DNA of 64,000 nt from the NCBI GenBank assembly GCA_026936325.1, contig JAPTHN010000019.1, positions 8,520,253 to 8,584,252 of the forward strand. Direction: 5' to 3'. The notes beneath the pieces are model-generated. The model did not search any database. It had not been told where the DNA came from and worked only from the letters and a program-made list of their open reading frames with translations. Origin of the DNA: Platynereis dumerilii (Eukaryota > Annelida > Polychaeta > Phyllodocida > Nereididae). This document shows positions 10,340 through 21,347 of the stretch, piece after piece (the stretch's first letter is position 1; every line of letters begins with the position of its first letter). The translations under genes and the position numbers were made by a program.

Positions 10340-12562
10340 GTGCAGTATTCAATTTGCAAATGGTGACCATGTCGTACACACGGTCCAGAAGATCTCATCT
10401 GGATGAGCTCAGAGCTCGGTGGCAAGTATTAATGAAAGAAATCAAGGCCTCTTTAGAAGATGTTGAAAAGGTTCAAATAGACTTGAGAAGGGAAATCAAG
10501 TCACAGGAAAGGACTCCTGTTTCGAGAAATATTAATGACAGTTTTCGGCGATTGAAGAATCAAAGGCATGGCCAGGATTTTTATGAAGGACTTTATCGAA
10601 CATCAACTCCTGGAACTCAAAACTTTTCAAAAGACTATGTTCAATAAAATTTCAATTCTGTTGTGAAAATGTCCACCATCAATGACAGTGTTTTGAGCAG
10701 AAAGTATGTTGGTCGTGATGTTTATTCTGATTGTGATGACACTGATGTTTACGACCATGATATTTACATTAGTCTTGATGCTTGTTATGATTGTGATGAC
10801 ACTGATGTTTATGACCGTGATGTGTCTGTGAGTCGTGATTCCTTTGCTAGTCTCAAACATTCTGTTGTTCGTAATGTTTATGATAATGATGCTCATGTAG
10901 ATCGCAATGCTCATGTCAGTCGCATTGATTGTGTTGAAGTACAGAACAGGCTTGATGATGTCTATTCTGGTCATATCAGGAATTTGGTGATGTTAGTCAT
11001 AAACCTTATGGTATTGTTTCTGACAATGTGTACTCAAGGAATGATAATGGTCACGCAAACCAAGTCAAAAATGATAGTTTGCAGAGTTTAGTTGATGTAC
11101 TTGAAACGTTAGCTGATAAAATCACAAACAAAGATAAGTTGCTGAGTTCGATGCCAGAAAAATTCAATGGAGATTTGTTAGTCTATCCTGGTTGGGTGAA
11201 GGCCTTTGAAACCCAAATTGAGAGACAGTGCACTTCCGTAGCGCAGAAGTTATTTTATTTCAGTCAATGTTTGGGACCTGAAGCCAAGAAGCCAGTCTAG
11301 GTTATCTAGCATTAAATGATGAACAAGCTTACAGAAAGGCAAGGGAGACTCTTCACAAGGAATTTGGAGATAAATACTTATCATCAAAGGAATGCAAGAG
11401 GAAACTGCATGAATGGCCACAAGAAAAGTATGATGATGGAAAAGGTCTCTGACAATTATCCGATTTTCTCCTTACATGCAAGTCTACCATGCCAGCAACT
11501 AGACATTTGCAGTGTCTTGATTCAGAAGAAGAAATGTGTAAGGTGTTAGAGAAGGTACCCAGAAATCTTGTGGATCGATGGAGTCGTGTTGGAGATGAAT
11601 GGCTTCACAGAAGAGACATTGAAGAACAGTGTTATCCACCGTTTTACAGATTCTGTGAATTTATGTAAAAAGAAGCTCGGATTTCATGCAACACTCCAGC
11701 CACCACAAAGATGCCTGATCATACTAAGAAGCCACCTGAAAACACAAAGAAAGGAAAGGAACAGATCAAGTCAACGCGAAGTTTCTACACAACTTCAGCG
11801 GGAAAAGGAAGGGGTGAAGATCCCTAGGGCTCAACTCCAGGAAAGGAAGGTGGATTGACAGAAGTAGTGGAAAGTTGTATGCTTTGTGAGAAGTCACCAG
11901 GCCACAAGTTGGATGTTTGTCAGAAGTTCAAAAATATGAAATTTCAAGAAGAGAATATCTGAGCAAGCGAGGACAGTGTTTTGGATGTCTTGATGGGAAA
12001 CATTTAGCTTTTGACTGTAAAAATTCCAAGGTTGAACCCATCTTAGTTCATGCTCTTGTAGACAGGAAATTGAACTGCCGAAGACTTATGCTAACAGATG
12101 GCCTCATCTGCAGTCAATTGCAACCAAGATTGGAGACATATCAAAGAAGACTGAAGTAGGCTCGTTGATTGATTTGGACTCTTCAAAGGCGCTAAGACCA
12201 CTTAAGATAATTCCAGAAAATTATGGTGAACCATGGGCTGTGAAATAACTTTGGTTGGAACGGGCACAGTTGGTATGGTAGAACCTCTGTCAGTTATGGT
12301 ACCAGTAGGACAAGATCGCCCTTGCAAGTTGGTATTCAGGATGAGAACGAAAGAAGTGACTCCCGAAGAATTTAACAAGCTCTTCGACATGGGCTTCGAA
12401 GGATCAACGAGTGATGCAAAGGTCTCTGTGGCAGACAAACGTTTTATACAGATAGCAGAAGAAGGTTTTAAGAAAACGGATGATGGACATTTTGAATTAC
12501 CACTTCCATTGAAGAAAGAAGTCAATTACCCAACAAAAAGGAAATGGCAATATCCAGGTTAA
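10340..12562 (+). mobile_element. BEL/Pao-like LTR retrotransposon fossil (gag and start of pol)
   Basis: Several open pieces on the + strand together show a BEL/Pao-type layout. First comes a charged helical gag start (from 10354), then a gag core with the typical W..F...I and KL.YF.....G spacing (about 11150-11290). A two-knuckle zinc region follows (C-x2-C-x4-H-x4-C near 11878-11920, and C-x2-C-x4-H-x4-C near 11980-12015). Last is the segment normally found between protease and reverse transcriptase (about 12230-12545), with the DKRF and GHFELPLPLK signatures. No reverse transcriptase, integrase or LTR pair was recognised, so it is truncated as well as broken in several places. It looks old. 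About 600 bp upstream (9740-10340) may be its leader. Confidence 0.75.
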
Positions 12563-13194
12563 CTGGATCTCCTGCAGCATTCTAGATTATATTATTTAGG
12601 GATAAATTCTTTGCAAAGTTAAAAAAAAAAAACATGAAACTCTTAAGATACCTATCTGTTTATCATTTTTGAAAAAAATCATTTTTGTTGCATTTTGTAT
12701 TTCAGCAAAAGTTTGCTGGCTGACTTTATGAAGAAGCGGTGCAAGAAGTGCATTACTTGGTCACATAATAAGCTATTAGGACGTCTTGCATGTACCAACA
12801 AAGTTTCTATCATAGATATATCTAAAAGGCTTCTTATTTGACAAAAAGGCAAAGAGCTATGATGCAATTAATGTTTCCGTGGATAAAATGCATATTTATG
12901 TCATGTAAGGATCTGGAAACAATGCTAGTTCCGATATGAAAATATCTATGCATATTTCTTTTTAATCTCACCAAGGTACTAATGCATTCTTACTTGTCTT
13001 TGTCAGTTAATAACCTAACTAGTAAACCGCCGATATTCCACATTTAAAATTAAACTTTGGTCTTTGAAGTTGACGCACTGTGTTTCACAGACACTTGTAC
13101 ATATTCATATGCAGATACTTTTGCCTACCTTATGACACAAAGCAGAGCATAAGTCACCAAGGATTAACTTGCAGACACTTGCAGACATTAAAAT
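12563..13194. other. Intergenic AT-rich stretch
   Basis: No gene or repeat structure recognised between the retroelement fossil and the GPCR relic. Confidence 0.5.
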
Positions 13195-13555
13195 TGCCAA
13201 CTTATGAATCAGTTGAGACTGAGATGTACAATGAAAATATTACTACTGGATTTGTGAACACAAGTTACATATATAATGATCCGGGAATTTTAATTAATGT
13301 GGATGTATAATTGTATATGATGAATTGTTGCTGATACTCTTAGTTATCGGCATCATTTGCAATATTTTGATCCTTGTTTTACTGCATAACAGCAAAGGTC
13401 ATTTATATCCAGTGACTATGACTTTAGTGAAGCACTAGTCCATAGTTGATACATCTGTCTTTATAACTCTTATTGCACATAAAATCATTCCACGATTCTG
13501 GATGGCTGGGATAAATAACATTGATGTCCTAAACATGTTGTTAATTACTCACACT
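13195..13555 (+). pseudogene. Relic first exon of the class A GPCR family
   Basis: This is the counterpart of the first exons at 25405-25747 and 29845-30133, in opposite orientation. The leader reads PTYESVETEMYNENITT, the expected start is TTG instead of ATG, and the relic keeps GILINVDV. After a frame-shifting insertion near 13307 it continues with the TM1 sequence IGIICNILILVLLHNSKGH, then PVTMTLVKH, an in-frame TAG, and ITLIAHKIIPRFWMAGINNIDV. It ends at a position matching the family's splice donor (GTAAG at 13556). No matching second exon was seen downstream, so it is a broken, probably partial duplicate of a host gene. Confidence 0.85.
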
Positions 13556-13563
13556 GTAAGGAA

Positions 13564-14457
13564 CATGTGTTAAAAGTGTTATACCACCCTCTAAACAAAA
13601 AAAAATAATTCTAGTTTTTGAAGCATTTTTAATTTTTGCATAAAGTAGCATATAAGTGTTTATTTAGTTTCATATGACATGTCAGACATAAGTTAAAAAC
13701 ATAATACAAATGATTTATCTGAAGAAATTGGTGAAATACAAGGTTTTTTTGGAATCAATTAGGCGGAACAAATTACCCCATCATGTGGCATAACTTATCA
13801 CGACACCGGGGAAAGTTATGCCACTTGACCTACTTTTTTCAAACGCCTAGGTCTTCCCAATGGTTGGACTGCCCTGAAACTTGTATTATTAGGTAGATTC
13901 TGGCCAATGTATTATATTTTGATGATTGATTTTCAGATTACATGATTAAGCTTTGGTTATTCAGAAAATTAGCCTTACGAAAAAAATGGCACAAGTTACC
14001 CCAGTCTCCTGGGGGGGGGGGGCTGGGGGGCCTTGGCCCCACCTATACCACCAATATTAAAAGTAGCATTTTGAATAAAAATTGCGATATCGCAGGCCCG
14101 CGACTGCCGAAACACGTCTGGCCGCCCCTAGACTATCATGTGTGGATCCACCACTGACTACATAAAATGGAGGTGTGTAAACACCTCCAAAAAATATCAG
14201 TAAAAAAAAGTACAAAGTTATCTAGAATTATGTGGCTAACAAGATAAGGATTGAGGCTGAAAAGAGAAAGATGGCTGATTGGCAACAAGAAGACAGATCA
14301 TTGCTCACAATGGAGTGCTTTTAATTATTTCTGGTGTTCCAAAACCCAAACTTCTTAATCAGTGAGGTGAGTTCTTCTTCCTTCAGAACATTGAAAATAA
14401 TTATGACTGACATTTAGTACAGCATTTTATTATCTGTATCAATTATGCTAATTATTA
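13564..14457. other. Intergenic stretch with a poly-G-containing repeat end
   Basis: A poly-G run near 14008-14030 is followed by GC-rich sequence ending GGATCCACCACTG at 14144-14156, which resembles a hAT-type element end. No matching other end or target duplication was found. No gene. Confidence 0.35.
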
Positions 14458-15887
14458 CAGTAGACGAATCTCAAGTGCTTACAAGAAATGCTCTTGTAGG
14501 CTGTGAGTGATGTCAGTCCCCATACTTGGCATGTTAAATGCCAATGCCATGTATTACTCATAAAGGTGGGACTGACACGTACATACAATGTAATTACCAA
14601 TGACCTCACAGGCTTCTCTATGAGTCATAAGCCAGCAAGTGCATAGTGGCCAACAAAGTCCAAAAAATTTTACAAAACTGTGATAATGAGTAAAACATGT
14701 ATGATTCGAATCATTGTTTCTGATTTGAAACAAAAGAAACACCTGCAAAACGAAGTAGACAGTTACAAAACTACAAACATTAAAAAAATCATTTGATGAA
14801 GTGTTTAGATATTTTGCAACAAAAAAGTAGAGATCTTGCAGCAAAAAAAAAAGTTGACCATTTATTTTCCGTATGGGTGGGGGCTGAGTTTTTGTTTTTG
14901 AGACTGGTGGGAGATTTTTTTTCTGGGGGCGGGGGGGGGGGGGGGGTTTGCTTGAAGGTGAGTGTTTTTTTTTTAATTTTGGGAGGGAGTTTAGATAAAA
15001 GTTGTTGTATTTTTTTTGCCAGGTGAGGGGGGGGAGGTATGAAAGTTATTTATAGATTTTTTGGGGTGGTTGAAGCTCAAAAATAGCAATGAAATCGGAC
15101 ATAATGTGTAAATGAGGCATTTTTGTGGAAGATCACAGCTAGACAATTGTCATAGCAATGAGTAACAATTGTGACTCGTCCAGTGCACTGCTTCTGACTC
15201 ACAAGCTACCTCTTCCCATCATCCCTAGCCTCTAAATAGCCCACACTGGTGCTGATGGGGCATAAAACACAAACTCACTCACTCACTCACTTCCCATCAT
15301 CCCAAGTCATACCATGACAAAATGGCCCATAACCTTTGCTAATTCATGAATACTTAATTAACTGACCCAGTTTTGGCTCAGCTACATCACAGTTTGAAAT
15401 TGTTGCTTTTGTTTCACACAGTTACAAATGGAGAAATTGTGTATTGTTGAAAGGTGCTATCACAGTTCCAACAATTCCATTGAATTGTGTATTTTCACAG
15501 TTCTGAAATGAAACTGTTTGAAAGTTTGCTTGTTTTACACTGTTTTTCTTAGTTGCCAGTAATCCTCTAAGTGTCCATAATCAGACTAAATCTGCCTGCA
15601 AAATGCTTATGACCTAAATAAGCAGCCAATCACAGAAGAGGTTGGTAATAGCAGAAAGCCCTGTCCATTTTAGCAGGGCTTGCGTGGGGAGGATGCCTCT
15701 TCCATATTTTATCATAGCAGTGATACACATCACAAGGTTTATATACACATCATCAGGTGACTTATGAGCCAGTGAAATACAGCCTTTTTTAATACTGGAG
15801 ATAGCAACAACACCTCCAATGACATCATTGAAACTCTGAAAACAGCAGAATGTAAGGCATTTGTAAGCACTTGAGATTCGTCTACTG
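14458..15887. mobile_element. 1.43-kb non-autonomous element with perfect 27-bp inverted ends
   Basis: CAGTAGACGAATCTCAAGTG begins a 27-base end at 14458-14484 whose exact reverse complement is at 15861-15887. Flanking trinucleotides are TTA (left) and TTT (right), which would fit a decayed 3-bp duplication, but this is weak. The inside carries poly-G and T runs (14920-15030), a GTCAGTCCC...GGGACTGAC inverted pair (14513-14575) and an ACTC microsatellite near 15271-15290. No transposase. Confidence 0.75.
15225..15295 (+). repeat. Retroposon-like tail with (ACTC)n
   Basis: GGGGCATAAAACACAAACTC followed by a run of CACT units resembles the 3' tail of invertebrate SINE or LINE copies. Only the tail is recognisable; it lies within the 14458-15887 element. 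Confidence 0.4.
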
Positions 15888-17182
15888 TTTACAAGTCAAG
15901 TGAAATTTTACATGGGGTATACAATGCACTACATTTATCAGTCTCTCAAAAAAAGAATTTGTCCCCTTGGAAACATTTGGTCTCATAGTTACTATGCTAA
16001 AAATGCACTGAAGAGTCTTATCTTTGTGTTTAACAAATTAACTTTCGCTACTGAAAATCATGTCTGCAATATACTGGCAGTAAGGGAGGTTGGAGACCGA
16101 GAAGTCACTTGGTAAATCTATTGCAAGCGCCTGATTCATACTTCGTGTTTTTGCACTTTTGTAGTCAATATTATTCAACATAAAATTTATTACATTTGAA
16201 ACAATTAGTTTAATGACAACGAAGAGAAAACTGTTTTTCCGTCTATAATCTGAATGGCATATCAGTCCCTGACCACTGGCCATCCTCATGAGTCCACCAG
16301 AAAGTTTTAATGATATTTGAAAAAGTTCAGGAACAAGCTTTGAGTTGCATTTAGGTGTTGTCGGGGTTCAAAAATTAATTTACGTATTTTGTTGTGAATG
16401 AACATGGATTGGACGCAAAAAAGTGAATATTGATAATATGAAAGAATCAAAGCAAAACATTTTAACATTACAGTCTGTCACTTTGATATAGAAATAAGGA
16501 CCAGTTCAGTGTGAAAAATGCACTTTGTGACTCATGATAGCTGATGAAGTGTCATCTTCTCTACTTTAAACATAGGAAACATAGAGACTGTTTGACTAGA
16601 CTAAGTCATGATCAAGAGAAGTCCATTTGACTTGTCATAACTGATTTTAGAGTGAAGTTCAGATAGCCTGAAACAGCCTTGGTTGTAAGCAATTAATTGT
16701 TTATAATCTACTGTAACATTCTTTGCAATGGACGAAATGGAGCCATTATCATGTCCTCAAAGACTGATGGGCTACACTGTAAATTTTGAATTTTGAGTTA
16801 GCTTAATTGATTGAGTGAGATGGTTGCACAATTCCTTTGAGCCAAGATAGCTTGTTGTTTGCAAGTTATAACAACATAAATATTATCATAATGCAAATTT
16901 ATGAACTTTATTTGTTTGTTCTTGGGGAGGGGACTCTACGTAAATAATATTATCATTTACTGAATCTCACAATATCACCAAAACTTTTACGATGGAGATA
17001 AGAAGTTATATTATAGTGTACATTTTTTTAGAAAAGTGACTGATTAGAAACAAGCAAACAATACACCAGACACACAGAGTAGATAGGAGCAAAAAGGTGA
17101 AAGTACACCAGCATTAAATTACATTTCTGATGAATAAAAAAAGAGGTGGAATGTTGCAAGAAGATGTCACAATGCTAAGGGA
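15888..17182. other. Intergenic stretch holding a decayed copy of the 1.23-kb hAT-type element
   Basis: About 16500-16610 contains CTTTGTGACTCATGAT, GATGAAGTGTCAT and a GGAAACATAGAGACTGTTT-like stretch. These match, with many differences, the inner right part of the elements at 30576 and 39016. No gene was recognised in the rest. Confidence 0.5.
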
Positions 17183-17481
17183 CAGGGGCGTAATTGTCGC
17201 GGCAAATGTGGGGGGGACACCCGGTGACGCGTCCAGAATCGGCCGTCAAATCCATGAACAAAGTCAATCAGGCTTCTTTACATTCATGAATTTCAAAGTT
17301 TTGTATGGCATGACAACCTGCCCAAGCAGAAAGATGGGACATGTCTTATAGAACTGCTCCCTATGAAATTGAATATTTATTTTCAAACAAAAAAGTGAGG
17401 GGGACATTACCTATTATGTCCCCCGGGGTCAAAAATGATGGGGGGACATGTCCCCCCGTCCCCCACCAAATTATGCCCATG
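17183..17481. mobile_element. 299-bp hAT-type MITE
   Basis: The ends are inverted: CAGGGGCGTAATT at the left and AATTATGCCCATG at the right. They are flanked by an 8-bp near-duplicate (CTAAGGGA at 17175-17182, CTAAGGGG at 17482-17489). An 8-bp duplication with a CAGGGGCG end is typical of hAT elements. The inside has runs of G and C next to both ends and no transposase. Confidence 0.8.
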
Positions 17482-17779
17482 CTAAGGGGGCAACCATAAT
17501 AGTTGACCCATTTAATTGGGGGGAGGGTTTGGGGGAAGGAACAACAATGCAACCTGATTATCGTCGCAGCGAAACAATAGAGCTTTAATGCTGCCAATTA
17601 TTTTCAGATACGTCTGTGTATGAATATATAATATTTCTGTGCTTTAAAATGTGATATATGAATAAACTGATAAATTTCAGCGCCATGGTATTGATATCAT
17701 TGAATGGGCATTTGTGTTAAGTATGTTAATCTTTATTTTGTCAAGCAAGATCTTTTTTGAGTCAAAAATATATATATAT

Positions 17780-19260
17780 AAATTTTACGGCCATCTCTTT
17801 CGGATCAATATTTTCTATCTCTTCTTCCATATCTTTGGTAAACATCTCTTGGAAAAAATGTTGTAACAATTCTTGTTTGTTCTACCTCATCTCTTGTTTT
17901 TCCATTTTCTCCATCCATCAATATTTTCTTTTTCTCTTTAATTCTTTGCAGATCTTTGACTACTTGGAACATTCTTCTTGAATCACTTTTTGAGTCTTCT
18001 ACAGCTTCTACCATCTCCAAGATTTTCTTTTGCTGTTCTTCTTCAAATTTCTTATGAATTTCTTTCATAATTTTGTTTCTTTCTTTTTGTAGCTCTTCTT
18101 TCTTTTCTTTACTTTTACTTGAAACTATATTATCTCTTATCTTCATTTGTTTTTCTGACAGTTTTTTAATTTCTTAATTTTCACTTTTTTTACTTTTGTC
18201 TTTTCTTCCGACAACTTCTTCTGCAGCTTTGGTACAGATCTTGACAATTTTCGTCCATTTTTCTTGACCTGATTCAGATGTCTGTATCTCCCCTATCTCA
18301 TTTTTCATCTTGTCTTGATATTCCTTTTTTTTCCTTCTTCTCTTAATTCTTCTAATTTCGAATTATTTCTTTGAGGCTTCATCTTGTACCATTCTAGGTT
18401 GAATTTCGCTTTTACCAGTCTGTGATCTGTGTAAGTTTCTATGCCACTATATGATCTTGAATCTTCAACAAATCTTTTCTGATCTACTCTTGTCATGATG
18501 TAATCGATTTGATTTCTGTAAGGATTTCTTCTAACTTCTCCATTCTTATCATTGTGATCTTGTTTTCATACTGGTACCTCCCATGCAGTTCTGTGTGCCA
18601 TTTTATGTGGAAATTTAGTATTACTCAGAATGATGTCATTTTTCATCAACATCTCTGCTAGAATTCTTCCTGATGAGCTCATCTCTCCCTTCCCGTCACG
18701 TCCTATCACTTCGGGAAAATCTTTATGTCCTAATCCTGTCTTCGCATTCATGTCTCCTCCTATAATACATATATCTCTTTTACTAACGGAACTGATGACT
18801 TTTTCAAGATCTTCATAATATTCTTCTTGTACTTTCGGATTTTTTTCACTATTTTCTAATGTCGGTGCATATGTCGAAATGAAGACTGCCTTTCTCTGGT
18901 TAATCTTATCTTCTAACTTAATCGTGGCTGTACAAATTCTGTCTGTAATAGTCTTGAATTCTGCATGTATTCCCTTTTCTACCATAATGCCAACCCCATG
19001 ATGTCTATCTTCTTTGCTTCCAGTATGATACAGTTCATATTTCTGTTTTCTATCTGTTGTTTCAATTTCCATAATCCCTTCATCTGTCATTTTCGTCTCA
19101 TGAATGGCTAAGATGGCTAGTTGATATCTTGTCATGTCGTTGGCAACCTGTTGTTTTTTGAAGTCGTCATTCAGTCCTCTAACATTCAGTGTTCCCACAT
19201 TAAATTTTTTCCTCAAAAAACTCCCTGTAGCTTGTTCTTTAATCTGACACATTTTCTGAT
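17780..19260 (-). mobile_element. Front half of an RTE/CFDP2-like LINE (endonuclease and linker)
   Basis: On the - strand, 19252-18566 encodes an APE-type endonuclease: NVGTLNVRGL near the start, the ETKM active-site motif, YELYHTGSKEDRHHGVGIMV, STYAPT and GGDMNAKTG. One in-frame TGA follows AWEVPV near 18566. The frame then continues with RNPYRNQIDYIMTR and TYTDHRLVKAKF (the catalytic DH motif) at 18496-18305. After a further frame break, a charged coiled-coil linker lies at 18146-17805. The reverse transcriptase is missing. The copy is thus 3'-truncated, which is unusual because LINE copies are normally truncated at the 5' end. It is a degraded, non-functional copy. Confidence 0.85.
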
Positions 19261-19787
19261 AGTTGTGATGAGCCTTGACTTTGCAAATTCGAATTTAAGT
19301 AGCGAGGAGTTAGCCAACGCTGCCGGCTTCAAATGTAAAGAAATGACTAAACAATTTACCAGGACAGCAATCTGTTTTTGAGACGTCATCACAATGTCAT
19401 GTCCATTAGTTCTATAAGGGTTAATTTGGTCTTCTTGAAATGGTTGCTTTGTGAATTTGCTGTAAACCAGTTTCAAGTAATGCATCACTCTCTGATTGCT
19501 AACGGCAGTGTAACTGGTGATAAGTGAATATTGTGATCATTGCTTCCGAGGGCACATGGGTTTACTGAAAATGATAATTGCTCTGATGTATCTAATAGTG
19601 CAAAAAGTTACATGAAGTTACTAAACATTTACTCAAGCTGGTTAAACACTAAACAAGCTGCAACTTAGTTTGGTAAACACATTCACCTTTACATATCAAG
19701 TCTATATTTACTTAGATTGGCTTTTTCTAGAGTTAGGGGAAATTTAAACATTGGTTGCAATTCAGCTGCTATAATTTTTAGTAAACT
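19261..19787. other. Intergenic stretch with no gene seen
   Basis: AT-rich sequence next to the LINE fragment. No coding signal recognised. Confidence 0.4.
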
Positions 19788-19843
19788 TTCAACCCAAAAA
19801 GTTGCAGCGGAGTAGCAATAAATTTCCAACTTTTTGGGTTGAA
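19788..19843. repeat. Hairpin with perfect 17-bp stem
   Basis: TTCAACCCAAAAAGTTG (19788-19804) and its exact complement (19827-19843) enclose a 22-base loop. The loop word GCGGAGTAGCA recurs just outside at about 19866. Function unknown. Confidence 0.8.
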
Positions 19844-19994
19844 CATTTACCAAAAACAGTCAAAGCGGAGTAGCATCAAGGTTAGGTAAATGTATTCCAA
19901 ATAATTCTTAGAGAGTACTCTCAGAGCAAAAGTCCATCGTTCTGCCATTACTGTTTATTTTTCTGCTTTAAAATAGATGTTTCTTTCTTATTTA

Positions 19995-20979
19995 AACAGT
20001 TCAACAAAAATAAGTCCCCCTTTGAATAAACTTGAATGTCTCAAAGATTCCTTCTCCGATTTTTATGAAAGTTGGATTAAATCATAGGACTGTAAACCAA
20101 CCCTAAATGTGTGTATTTGTAGTTCGCTTGCATTATTCCTGGCTGGGCTAGCAGTCTTCAAGTGAGCCTACCCATGTTTTCAAAAAAATCTTTGGCTTGT
20201 CCAATGGATATGAACAATTTGACCTAGTGGGCGAGCCACCAGATGGAACATACTTCATCATGACACTGGAGGAAATTTGTTTCGCTCAATCATATTTAAT
20301 GGACAATTGAGGAATTTTTTTTTTGTAACCTTTTCACATTTTAGGTCCTTGGGTAACATTAAAAATAATTTGAGTGGAGTTTATGGAAAAGTCAAAACTT
20401 CAAATTTTTTAAAAGAAGGGATATGTGCACCAGTGCACACGAAAGCATATTGACTTCGGTCAGACATTTTGTCGAATGGAGAGAGAGTTCTGGTCAGACA
20501 AATTAGCATTTCGTCAGACAACGTAATAAATTTAGCCTATCATTTTTCAAATGGTTGAAAGGCATTTTAATGGAATTAATAGTTAAGGATAATTCTGTAA
20601 CTTTACAATTAAGTTTCTTGGGATCCTATGAAATACAATTCAATTTCAGAGAGGATAAGCACTCCATTTGGGTTATTTCTTGTGGAGATTTTCTGCCAGT
20701 AAATTTGTCTGACCTAAACTTGAGGCTGGTCAGACATTTGCAAAATGTGCCAGTAATGTCTGACGTAGCTGACCATTTTCGCTCGTACTGATGTGCACTC
20801 AGGCTCGGCTGGCTCAGACAATAATGTAGCACTTGAGCTACAATTACACAGGCATATATATATGTCTACATAGTATAATATGCAGGCCTACAAATACGCT
20901 AACTTTAACAGAAATCGGAGAAGAGGTCTTTCAGATATTAAAGTTTTCGTAAAGGGGGACTTATTTTTGTTGAACCGTT
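19995..20979. mobile_element. 985-bp TIR element flanked by TA (Tc1/mariner-like signature)
   Basis: The inverted ends share CAACAAAAATAAGTCCCCCT and extend to about 29 bp with one mismatch. TA occurs on both sides (19993-19994 and 20980-20981). The inside repeats GTCAGAC in both orientations (near 20460, 20492, 20512, 20706, 20727, 20757). No transposase was recognised, so it is a non-autonomous element. Confidence 0.75.
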
Positions 20980-21290
20980 TATTTCTTTTACTGAAATATG
21001 ATTAATCAGCCTACATTGTAATCCACAGTGCCTTGAAACAATTTCTAACATTGGAGCCCCTCGTCAACGGCAACTTACAGCTTTCGAAGAGTCCCATTTT
21101 TCGCGTCCGTAATAGAAAATTGTCTAATCACATATATGTGTATTATTTTTCAAATGAGCCAGTAATAAACATGTCAGAGTCTTAGTCTGAGATTTTCATC
21201 CGCCCCCCCCCCCCAAAAAGACATATGCCACTGCACTGAGCAAAAAATTCTTGACAGATTAGTGAATTTACACAAACTATTTTCATTTCA

Positions 21291-21347
21291 GGAAACATTG
21301 AAAATTGAGGCGGAAGATCCGGGGATCCTGAATGATTTGACTGAATC
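21291..21347 (+). other. Probable 5'UTR exon part upstream of the glycosyltransferase start
   Basis: TTTTCATTTCAG ending at about 21291 is a good splice acceptor. The 5'UTR following it leads to the ATG at 21348. An upstream non-coding exon is therefore likely but was not identified. Confidence 0.45.

Noticed and set aside
10663-11091. Asp/Tyr/Val-rich repeats in the open frame near 10.7 kb (DVYDRDV)
   Set aside because: They lie within the BEL/Pao-like fossil and the bias reflects a degenerate TGATGTTTATGA-type nucleotide repeat.
15271-15290. Short ACTC run as a possible CRISPR-like or regulatory array
   Set aside because: It is a plain microsatellite at a retroposon-like tail.
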